DNA from: Clostridiales bacterium | Lineage (GTDB): Bacteria; Bacillota; Clostridia; Lutisporales; Lutisporaceae | NCBI GenBank assembly: GCA_012522255.1 | Contig: JAAYKT010000127.1 | Location: forward strand, 1 to 12,103 | Length of the DNA: 12,103 bases | Direction of reading: 5' to 3' | Shown here: piece by piece, positions 6,039-12,103 of the stretch | How positions within the stretch are numbered: position 1 is the first letter of the stretch | Layout: each line of letters begins with the position of its first letter | Position numbers and translations under genes: made by a program | Notes under the pieces: generated by a model | Database searches by the model: none | Told to the model about the DNA's origin: nothing | Seen by the model: the letters and a program-made list of their open reading frames with translations, nothing else

Positions 6039-8477
6039 TTATTCTTCCGTTGCTTCCTCTTCGGTATCAAGCTCTATTTCTTCATTTGATTCCTCGGCTT
6101 TTGTTTCCGCTGCGTCGTCTGCATCTTCGGCTTCTATTTCTTCAAGCTTTTCTACTGTTTCTGTAACACCTATTTCTTCGACTTCTTGCTCTAACGGTTC
6201 TTCAACTGTTTCTGCCGGCTCGGTTTCATCTTTTACCTCAACCTCTTCTTCCGCATCCTTAACGATCTCAAACCCTTCTGCTTTTGCCTCTGTTATGCTG
6301 TGGCTCATCTTTTTATCCGCGATATTGGAATCTATAATTTTTACTTTTACTGTTTCACCGATTTCCAATATTTGTGAGGGTTTTGCTATTCTTTCGTCTG
6401 CTATCTGAGAGATATGAATAAGTCCGTCCACCCCCGGTTCTATTTCGGCAAAAGCCCCAAAGTTAGCAAACCTGACTATTTTTACCTCAATTATATCACC
6501 GATGTTGTATTTGCCTTCTAAAGCATCCCAAGGTTCCGGCATAGTCTGCTTAAGCCCCAATGAGACTTTATTTTTCTCCCGGTCAAAGGACAGTACCACG
6601 ACTTCGACTTTTTCGCCGGGTTCAAGAACTTCGGAAGGATGTTTTATCCTTACCCAGGATAGTTCTGATATATGAATCAAGCCGTCGAGTCCGCCGATAT
6701 CTACAAAGGCACCAAAATCCGTAAGTCTTTTAACTTCACCGACGATCCTTTTGCCCACTTCCACACTGTTCCAGAATTCTTCCTGCAACTTTATCTTCTC
6801 TTCCAATACATGTGCTTTTCTTGAAACAATTATCTTTTTGATTTCTTGATTGAATTCGATTATTTTAACGACAACTTCTTTGCCTCTGAAAGACTCCAGG
6901 TCATTTACAAAAAACAAGTCAAACAGCGATGCTGGCATAAAGGCTCTTACACCCAATAGCTCGACAATACCACCGCCTTTAACTATATCTTTGACAACAC
7001 CTTTGATTGAAAGGTTATTGTTAAATACTGCCTCCAGCTTTATAAGATTTTTATCCAACTCAACCATTCTTTTGGACAGGACAACATTGCCTTCGCCATC
7101 ATTTATCCTTACAACTTTAACCTCTATTTCGTCTCCCACATTTACCATATCAGAGGGTTTTACATCCGTATCGCAGGACAGATCAGTTTTATTAATGATA
7201 CCGTCTGCTTTGTATCCGATATTGACGATTACTTCTTCATCGTTAACGGACAAAACTTTTCCTTTTACAGTATCGCCTTCCCTGAGGCTTACAAAGCTTT
7301 TTTCATATTCTTCCATAAGGTTTTCGTTTGAAGGTTCGGATGTACCGTAATCCGGCGCTTCATCGGGAGTATCTTCCAAGGTTTCGGCTGCATCGCTTAT
7401 AATTTCCGAAGGTTCAACTTTTGTCGAATCGTCTTCAATTATACCCGACACCGGATCTTCTTCTTTTTCTTTTGCATCTTCCGCAATTTCCGTTGCCGGC
7501 TTCGTTGTTTCAACACTCGCCATTTTATCCGGGGGGTCATTTGCTTCTATGTCTTCAATTTCATTTACCGTTTCATCTGTGTCCGGGTCCATGTTTTCGT
7601 TTGCGTTCTCTTTAACTTTTTCATTATCAAAGTCTTGCATTTTCTTTATTACCTCCTTTAAAATCCAATCAGGTGTCGATGCCCCTGCTGTTATTCCGAC
7701 CTTTTTGACGTCTCTGAACATATCTTTGGTTAGCTCATCGGATGTTTCTATATGATAAGTATTATTACACTCTTTCTTGCAAATTTCAAATAATTTACCC
7801 GTATTGGAGCTGTTCCTTCCACCGATAACAAGCATTAGGTTAACTTCTTTTGCCAATATGCATGCCGATTTTTGCCTGTTTTCCGTGGCGCTGCATCTTG
7901 TGTTGAATATTTTAGTCATATCATATTTATTTTTCACTTTTTTTGAAATAGCATCCCAAAGTTCAGATGTTATTGTAGTTTGTGCAACTAAACATATTCT
8001 ATCATATAAAGGCAGATTGTCTATAATCTTTTCATCTTCTATTATGACGGCCTCGTTATTGCACCAACCGTTTATGCCTATAACTTCCGGGTGTTTGGGG
8101 TTGCCGGCTATAAATATCTTGTAACCCTCCTTGTAATTTTGCCTCACTATTTTATGTATTTTTGATACAAAAGGGCAGGTGCAATCTATAATGTTTATTT
8201 CTTTATCTTTTATTTTGTTCAGTATGGCTTCGGAAATACCATGGGATCTGATTATCACAGTGGTATTTTTACCCTCTGTTTCCTTTAGAGCCCCTATATC
8301 TTCAATTTCTTGGAGCCCCAACTGTAGAAGCTTATCTATCACTTGCCGGTTGTGAATAAGTGTCCCATAGGTGTAAATATTTTTGCCGTTAACTTCTTCT
8401 AATTCTTTTATTGTTCTTTCCACTGCATTTTTTACACCAAAGCAAAATCCTGAATTCTTTTCTGTTATAATCTCCAC
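6039..8477 (-). CDS. ispH: Fusion of 4-hydroxy-3-methylbut-2-enyl diphosphate reductase (IspH) with a ribosomal protein S1-type RNA-binding domain
   Basis: The 812-residue protein has three regions. Residues 1-283 are a complete IspH, the last enzyme of the MEP isoprenoid pathway (HMBPP to IPP and DMAPP): [4Fe-4S] ligands C12, C101 and C195, H42, H79, HPE with E131, and GGRNSSNT at 219-226. Residues 284-398 are an acidic low-complexity linker. Residues 399 to about 725 hold four S1 (OB-fold) repeats starting near 399, 483, 568 and 655; the third and fourth carry FGAFVDI/FGAFAEI and GLIHIS, the strongest S1 signatures. The last 70 or so residues are a glutamate-rich tail. Such fusions are known in Clostridia. 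The GTG start has AGGGGG 7 nt upstream, overlapping the plsC stop, and MEIITEKNSGFCFGV is a normal IspH N-terminus. No frameshift or stop separates the halves, so it is a true fusion. Confidence 0.95.
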   Translation of the reverse strand: MEIITEKNSGFCFGVKNAVERTIKELEEVNGKNIYTYGTLIHNRQVIDKLLQLGLQEIEDIGALKETEGKNTTVIIRSHGISEAILNKIKDKEINIIDCTCPFVSKIHKIVRQNYKEGYKIFIAGNPKHPEVIGINGWCNNEAVIIEDEKIIDNLPLYDRICLVAQTTITSELWDAISKKVKNKYDMTKIFNTRCSATENRQKSACILAKEVNLMLVIGGRNSSNTGKLFEICKKECNNTYHIETSDELTKDMFRDVKKVGITAGASTPDWILKEVIKKMQDFDNEKVKENANENMDPDTDETVNEIEDIEANDPPDKMASVETTKPATEIAEDAKEKEEDPVSGIIEDDSTKVEPSEIISDAAETLEDTPDEAPDYGTSEPSNENLMEEYEKSFVSLREGDTVKGKVLSVNDEEVIVNIGYKADGIINKTDLSCDTDVKPSDMVNVGDEIEVKVVRINDGEGNVVLSKRMVELDKNLIKLEAVFNNNLSIKGVVKDIVKGGGIVELLGVRAFMPASLFDLFFVNDLESFRGKEVVVKIIEFNQEIKKIIVSRKAHVLEEKIKLQEEFWNSVEVGKRIVGEVKRLTDFGAFVDIGGLDGLIHISELSWVRIKHPSEVLEPGEKVEVVVLSFDREKNKVSLGLKQTMPEPWDALEGKYNIGDIIEVKIVRFANFGAFAEIEPGVDGLIHISQIADERIAKPSQILEIGETVKVKIIDSNIADKKMSHSITEAKAEGFEIVKDAEEEVEVKDETEPAETVEEPLEQEVEEIGVTETVEKLEEIEAEDADDAAETKAEESNEEIELDTEEEATEE

Positions 8478-8488
8478 ATTAAATCCCC

Positions 8489-9058
8489 CTACAGCGACCT
8501 GATCTTTTTCATTATTTCAATACTTATATCAGTATAATCGTTGTTTTTTAGTTTTTTATCATAATAGTCATCAAGGCTTATTATTTCGCCGATGATTATT
8601 TTGGATCTGTGAAAAAACTTATAATCGGATTTTATGGATACCGGCAATATATCTTTTTGTGCCCGTATAGAAAGCATTGAAATTCCCGGCTCCGCCCTAA
8701 GTTCATCAGTTTTGTTTCTTGTGCCCTCGGGAAAAATACCGATGTTTTTATCTTCTTTCAAATACCTCAGGGAGGTTTTGATACTTTTTATATCTGCTTC
8801 TCCTCTCTTGATTGGATAGGCACCCACAGCATAAAGCAGTTTTCTAAATGCAAAATTTTTGAACAACTCCACTTTGGCCATAAAATGAATCTGAGGTGGA
8901 ATCGCAATAGCCAATAAAATAGGGTCAATAGCCCTTGTATGATTACCGCATACTATATATCCTTCTTTTACGGGAATGTTTTCTTTACCCTCCACTTTGA
9001 TATTATAAATAAGAAATAAAAAAGGTTTTAACAAACTTTTCACAATTTTATACAACAT
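8489..9058 (-). CDS. plsC: 1-acyl-sn-glycerol-3-phosphate acyltransferase (PlsC family)
   Basis: The 189-residue protein has the acyltransferase motifs NHTRAID (H40 to D45, the H-x4-D catalytic pair), PIKRGEAD at 82-89 and FPEGTR at 109-114 for glycerol-phosphate binding. The family acylates lysophosphatidic acid to phosphatidic acid at the inner face of the membrane. A hydrophobic N-terminal stretch (about 6-20) probably associates with the membrane. The length is at the short end of the family, and the protein is complete. ATG at 9058 has GAGGGGG 7 nt upstream. The gene lies 35 nt after cmk and 11 nt before ispH-S1, an order often seen in Clostridia. Acyl donor and exact substrate are assigned by family only. 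Confidence 0.92.
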   Translation of the reverse strand: MLYKIVKSLLKPFLFLIYNIKVEGKENIPVKEGYIVCGNHTRAIDPILLAIAIPPQIHFMAKVELFKNFAFRKLLYAVGAYPIKRGEADIKSIKTSLRYLKEDKNIGIFPEGTRNKTDELRAEPGISMLSIRAQKDILPVSIKSDYKFFHRSKIIIGEIISLDDYYDKKLKNNDYTDISIEIMKKIRSL

Positions 9059-9093
9059 TTATAAGCCCCCTCACATATCTGCCCACACAAAAA

Positions 9094-9753
9094 TTATTTA
9101 TTAAGACGTTTATCTATATAGTCAAGCATTTCACTTACAACATCATCGATGGTTTTGCCATCTGTATCTATTTCGATGGCATCATCGGCTTTTTTTAAGG
9201 GGGAAACCACCCTTGTGCTGTCTATTCTATCTCTTTTGTTTATCTGCTCAATCATATCGCGTAGCTCATAATTTTTCCCCGAGGCATTCAGCTCAAGGAG
9301 CCTTCTTTTGGCTCTTTCTTCAACAGAAGCTATCATAAAAAACTTTATCTTTGCATCGGGAAAAATCGTTGTACCTATATCCCTACCGTCTGCCACAACG
9401 TTTCTTGTTTTGGAAATTTCTCTTTGAATATCAGCCACCACATCCCTTACCTCTGAGATCATTGCCGGATAGGAAGAATTGGCGCTTACATTATTGCTTC
9501 TTATTTCCACACTTACGTCTTTGCCGTCTAAGTATACTTTTTCATCTTTAAAGTCTATTACGGTATCTTTCATCATGTGAATGATGCCCAAAGTATCGCT
9601 CATGTCGATGCCCCTTTGGATTGCCTTTAGGGTAACTGCTCTGAAAAGTGCCCCGGAATCAATATAAAAATAGGATAAAGCCTTGGCTATTCTTTTGGCA
9701 GCCGTGCTTTTGCCCGCCCCGGCAGGCCCGTCTACTGCAATAGCTGTATACAT
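9094..9753 (-). CDS. cmk: Cytidylate kinase
   Basis: The 219-residue protein phosphorylates CMP and dCMP with ATP in the cytoplasm. Visible motifs are the P-loop GPAGAGKS (9-16), DSGALFRA (32-39, the family's DTGAMYRA block), ADGRDIGT (121-128) and the lid region KRDRIDSTR (173-181). The length is that of the usual long bacterial form. The ATG at 9753 has AGGGGG 7 nt upstream. It appears to be the first gene of an operon with plsC and ispH-S1; a likely promoter lies about 165-190 nt upstream, and the leader between them can form an imperfect hairpin. Confidence 0.96.
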   Translation of the reverse strand: MYTAIAVDGPAGAGKSTAAKRIAKALSYFYIDSGALFRAVTLKAIQRGIDMSDTLGIIHMMKDTVIDFKDEKVYLDGKDVSVEIRSNNVSANSSYPAMISEVRDVVADIQREISKTRNVVADGRDIGTTIFPDAKIKFFMIASVEERAKRRLLELNASGKNYELRDMIEQINKRDRIDSTRVVSPLKKADDAIEIDTDGKTIDDVVSEMLDYIDKRLNK

Positions 9754-9812
9754 TTTATAACCCCCTACGATGTAATATTGTTATAGTTCATACTTTCTAC
9801 GTACGACTCCTA

Positions 9813-9857
9813 TTGATGCGTTAAATGTCACTTACGGAGTTTCACTAAATGCATTAA
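9813..9857 (-). repeat. Imperfect inverted repeat in the cmk leader
   Basis: On the minus strand, TTAATGCATTTAGTG (9857-9843) faces CATTTAACGCATCAA (9827-9813) across a loop of about 15 nt. Twelve of 15 positions can pair, one as G-U; two are A-C mismatches and one T-T. No T run follows, so this is not a simple terminator. It could be a leader RNA structure or a degraded small repeat element. Confidence 0.4.
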
Positions 9858-9915
9858 GATCCTACATTTCATTTTGGATAACACCGGGATTGCATGAACA
9901 ATAACCTAATACTCT

Positions 9916-9945
9916 TCTATATAAATAATACACTGTTTTTGTCAA
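9916..9945 (-). promoter_or_regulatory. Probable sigma-A promoter of the cmk-plsC-ispH/S1 operon
   Basis: On the minus strand a perfect -35 box TTGACA (9945-9940) is followed by TATATA after 16 nt (9923-9918) or TATAGA after 18 nt (9921-9916). The -35 box contains the TGA stop codon of the gene just upstream. Transcription would start near 9910 and give a leader of about 155 nt before cmk. Confidence 0.6.
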
Positions 9946-10424
9946 AATCTCATCTTTGCTCTGAAAAGATAGACAAGGTTTCTGTTTATTTGGTAGCTGA
10001 AGCCTTCATTCGGTATGCTTATGTTGTCACTTACACTCTGTACTGTAATATTGATTTTATCAAAACTGTTTATCCCGTCAACCTCTATTATATCAGCTTC
10101 ATTCACAACCAATGTTATGGATTGTTTGTCAAAAGTGAATTTTTCCACGCCGTTTATAAGGATTTTTAAAGGCAGCTCCCTGTCATATCTGTCAGCTTTT
10201 AGTGTGATTACACCTTCGGTAAAACCGAATAGATTATCAATTATTGCCTTGCCCTCCAACTTTATTGCAGAACTTGGAGGTAATTCCTCTATGGTCAGGA
10301 ATTTAAGAAACTGTATAAATACTGTTGCTAAAAACAATATGATTAAAACTCTTTTTAACCTAAATCCGACTTTTTCCCATTTCGATATATAGCTGCGATA
10401 TCTTTCGTCTATTCTTGAGCTCAT
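9942..10424 (-). CDS. Unrecognised protein with one N-terminal membrane anchor
   Basis: I do not recognise this 160-residue protein. A short basic and charged N-terminal part (1-24) is followed by one hydrophobic segment (about 25-44, RVLIILFLATVFIQFLKFL). The remaining 115 or so residues alternate polar and hydrophobic positions as in beta-rich domains (for example GVITLKADRYDRELPLKILING), and contain no cysteines. By the positive-inside rule this part would face outside. The ATG at 10424 is preferred because GGAG lies 8 nt upstream and a perfect TATAAT at 10458-10453 lies between it and the alternative in-frame ATG at 10475, which has no good ribosome binding site. It lies between the BaiN-type gene and cmk. 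It could be a small envelope protein; no function is assigned. Confidence 0.75.
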   Translation of the reverse strand: MSSRIDERYRSYISKWEKVGFRLKRVLIILFLATVFIQFLKFLTIEELPPSSAIKLEGKAIIDNLFGFTEGVITLKADRYDRELPLKILINGVEKFTFDKQSITLVVNEADIIEVDGINSFDKINITVQSVSDNISIPNEGFSYQINRNLVYLFRAKMRF

Positions 10425-10452
10425 ATATAATACTCCTAAAAATTTTCTTTGT

Positions 10453-10458
10453 ATTATA
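10453..10458 (-). promoter_or_regulatory. Possible -10 box for the small membrane protein gene
   Basis: A perfect TATAAT on the minus strand would start transcription about 20 nt before the chosen ATG. The -35 at 17 nt spacing (TTAAAT) is weak. A second possibility just upstream is TTGCAA, 17 nt, then an extended -10 TGGTAAAAA. Confidence 0.35.
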
Positions 10459-10546
10459 TTGCTCATTTTTACCATATTTAATCACGCATTGCAAAGGGGA
10501 ATGTACTGCCATTATCTTTTATATCACAGGGATATACTGAACATTT

Positions 10547-11779
10547 TTATGCATTATAGCCTGCGGTATAGCCCGTTGAAAAAGCAATCTGCAGATTATA
10601 ACCACCCGTAAAACCATGAACGTCAATAACTTCTCCCGCGAAATGCAACCCTTTTATCAGCTTTGACTCCATTGTTTTTGGGTTGATTTCTTTAACGGAC
10701 ACACCTCCTGCCGTGACTATTGCTTCTGCTATAGGCCTTGGTTTTGCTATTTCAAAAGTAAGATTTTTTAAGACATGTATAAGATTTTGTCTCTCTTCTT
10801 TGGAAAGTTGATTTACCGCCTTTGATTCGGATATGCCTGAAAGATTGATAATGGTAGATATAATTTTTTGGGGAAGCAAATCGTTTAAAGAATTTTTAAA
10901 CTGTTTATTTGTATATAAATCGAAATCGTTGAGCAATCTTTTATCTAACTCTTCATCAGTCATATAAGGCTTCAAGTCTATTTCTATATTAGCTTTCCTG
11001 CCCTTTTTTAGCGCTTCTACGGCATAATAACTAACTGACAGTATAAGTGGACCTGAAAGACCAAAATGTGTAAATAACATCTCTCCAAAGTCCTTATATA
11101 GTATTTTATCATCAGCCTTTAACGTAACAGTTACGTTTTTAAGTGAAAGTCCCTGAAGGTCCTTTATGTATTCCTCTTTAACCTCCAAAGGGACCAAGGA
11201 AGGTGTCTGCTCGATGATCTTGTGGCCCGAACTTTGGGCAAACCTGTAGCCGTCTCCGTCGGAACCCGTAGAAGGATAGGAAAGCCCTCCCGTTGCGATA
11301 ATTACCGATTGAGCATTTATAACGGTACCGTCATTCAATTTTATACCTGCGATGTTGTTGTTTTCGATAATGGTTGAAGCAACTTTTGAATTGAGCCTTA
11401 TCTCCACGTTATTTTGTCTCATATATTTTTCAAAGTGTTTAATCACATCGCTTGATTTATCTGAAACGGGGTATACCCTATTGCCTCTTTCGACTTTTGT
11501 CTTTAAGCCTAAAGAATTTAGCAGCGATACGGTATCATAATTGGAAAAGGTGCTTAAAGCACTGTATAGGAATTTATGATTTCTTGAAACATTCTTCAAA
11601 AAATCGTCCAAGGATGCGGTGTTAGTTATATTGCATCTGCCTTTACCGGTTATGTATACTTTTTTGCCTAACTTTTCATTTTTCTCAAGGAGAAGCACCT
11701 TCTTTCCCATACTCCCTGCCGTGCCGGCAGCCATCATTCCCGACGCCCCACCGCCGATTACAATTACATCATATTGCAA
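10547..11779 (-). CDS. BaiN/HI0933-type NAD(P)/FAD-dependent flavoprotein
   Basis: The 410-residue protein has the N-terminal FAD motif GGGASG (9-14), the family signature GKGRCNITN (45-53), ATGGLSYPSTGSDGDG (162-177), a FTHFGLSGP block, and the closing HFAGEVIDVHGFTGGYNLQIA region. These define the HI0933/YhiN family, to which the bile acid pathway enzyme BaiN belongs. Most members are widespread housekeeping-like flavoproteins with no proven reaction, and nothing here links this one to bile acids. The start codon is TTG at 11779, with GGAG 8 nt upstream; the FAD motif begins at once after it, as usual. The length is normal. The gene follows a terminated upstream gene and appears to have its own promoter. 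Confidence 0.9.
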   Translation of the reverse strand: MQYDVIVIGGGASGMMAAGTAGSMGKKVLLLEKNEKLGKKVYITGKGRCNITNTASLDDFLKNVSRNHKFLYSALSTFSNYDTVSLLNSLGLKTKVERGNRVYPVSDKSSDVIKHFEKYMRQNNVEIRLNSKVASTIIENNNIAGIKLNDGTVINAQSVIIATGGLSYPSTGSDGDGYRFAQSSGHKIIEQTPSLVPLEVKEEYIKDLQGLSLKNVTVTLKADDKILYKDFGEMLFTHFGLSGPLILSVSYYAVEALKKGRKANIEIDLKPYMTDEELDKRLLNDFDLYTNKQFKNSLNDLLPQKIISTIINLSGISESKAVNQLSKEERQNLIHVLKNLTFEIAKPRPIAEAIVTAGGVSVKEINPKTMESKLIKGLHFAGEVIDVHGFTGGYNLQIAFSTGYTAGYNA

Positions 11780-11860
11780 TACAAAAGCTCCAATCTTTTT
11801 GTTTTCTTTGTTCGTTTAATACATGCATTTAATCTATATTCTATCAGTATTTACAATAAT

Positions 11861-11889
11861 ATTACAGTATTTTTTAAAGTTTGTAACAA
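11861..11889 (-). promoter_or_regulatory. Possible promoter of the BaiN-type gene
   Basis: On the minus strand TTGTTA (11889-11884) is followed after 17 nt by TGTAAT (11866-11861). Transcription would start about 75 nt before the TTG start codon. A perfect TATAAT on the same strand at 11946-11941 is an alternative -10 box, with a poor -35. Confidence 0.4.
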
Positions 11890-11970
11890 TTAAACGAATT
11901 ATTAAATTCAGTTCATGCTATAGCTTATCCGGCATAGCAGATTATAGTATTTGACACGATTTTTGAATAT

Positions 11971-12007
11971 TAATAAGGCAGGAAAGTTTAACTTTTCTGC
12001 CTTATTA
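11971..12007 (-). terminator. Second hairpin downstream of the terminated gene
   Basis: TAATAAGGCAG (11971-11981) and CTGCCTTATTA (11997-12007) form a perfect 11-bp stem, extended inward by a G-T pair and AAAG/CTTT around a TTTAA loop. No T run follows on either strand, so by itself it would be a poor terminator. It may protect the 3' end or back up the T-tailed hairpin next to it. Confidence 0.4.
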
Positions 12008-12034
12008 AAAAAACCTGTTTTTTCGAACAGGTTT
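12004..12034 (-). terminator. Intrinsic terminator of the gene entering from the right
   Basis: AAACCTGTT (12011-12019) and AACAGGTTT (12026-12034) form a perfect 9-bp stem with a 6-nt loop, 9 nt after the stop codon. On the minus strand the stem ends in a run of seven T. On the plus strand it also ends in five T, so it could work in both directions. Confidence 0.8.
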
Positions 12035-12043
12035 TTATCGATA

Positions 12044-12103
12044 TTAGTACCAGCCTCTCAGCTTCATTGCCGTGGCAACCTTTTTGATTGAGAACATATA
12101 TGC
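12044..12103 (-). CDS. C-terminal end of an unrecognised protein, 5' part outside the window
   Basis: The frame is open from the window edge to a TAA at 12046-12044 and encodes 19 residues ending in KVATAMKLRGWY. The stop is followed directly by a strong terminator, which supports this being the real end of a gene. The fragment is too short to name. Confidence 0.6.
   Translation of the reverse strand, partial: AYMFSIKKVATAMKLRGWY

Noticed and set aside
6850..7350. 166-codon open frame on the plus strand
   Set aside because: It is antisense to the S1 repeats, low in complexity (Ser, Thr, Leu, Ile), and has no homology signs.
10425..10475. ATG at 10475 as start of the small membrane protein
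   Set aside because: There is no clear ribosome binding site, and a TATAAT lies downstream of it; the ATG at 10424 has GGAG at good spacing.
10520..10536. TATATC/GATATA palindrome as terminator of the BaiN-type gene
   Set aside because: Six AT-rich pairs with no T run on the minus strand are too weak.
1..12103. CRISPR array, tRNA, rRNA, insertion sequence or prophage
   Set aside because: No regular direct repeats, RNA gene patterns, transposase motifs or phage genes were seen on either strand.

Overview
The window looks like chromosomal DNA of a low-GC, strictly anaerobic Gram-positive bacterium (Clostridia/Tissierellia type). Three things point there: an IspH reductase fused to ribosomal protein S1 sitting after cmk and plsC, an oxygen-sensitive tungsten-type aldehyde:ferredoxin oxidoreductase with its own polyferredoxin, and strong purine-rich ribosome binding sites before every gene. 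Every recognised gene is on the minus strand, so transcription runs from the right end to the left end.

Right part (12103 down to 9942). The last 19 codons of an unrecognised gene are followed by a clear hairpin terminator. Next come a BaiN/HI0933-type flavoprotein with a TTG start and a small unrecognised protein with one membrane anchor.

Middle part (9941 down to 5973). A housekeeping operon encodes cytidylate kinase (cmk), a PlsC-type acyltransferase and the IspH-S1 fusion. Its likely promoter overlaps the stop codon of the small membrane protein. All three genes share a GGGGG ribosome binding site exactly 7 nt from the start codon. A hairpin with a short T run follows the S1 stop codon.

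Left part (5990 down to 1). A 336-nt gene-free stretch carries one copy of what looks like a dispersed bacterial repeat. After it comes a tightly packed six-gene redox operon: a small [2Fe-2S] protein, an FAD/NAD(P)-type flavoprotein, a mixed [4Fe-4S]/BFD [2Fe-2S] protein, a DAO/SoxB-type flavoprotein, a four-cluster polyferredoxin, and an aldehyde:ferredoxin oxidoreductase cut by the window edge. The first four are the split parts of a sarcosine oxidase/HcnABC/dye-linked amino acid dehydrogenase type complex. My inference is that this complex oxidises an amine or N-substituted amino acid to an imine, which hydrolyses to an aldehyde. The oxidoreductase would then oxidise that aldehyde to an acid and pass electrons to the polyferredoxin. 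The substrate cannot be read from the sequence. This operon is the most interesting part of the window.
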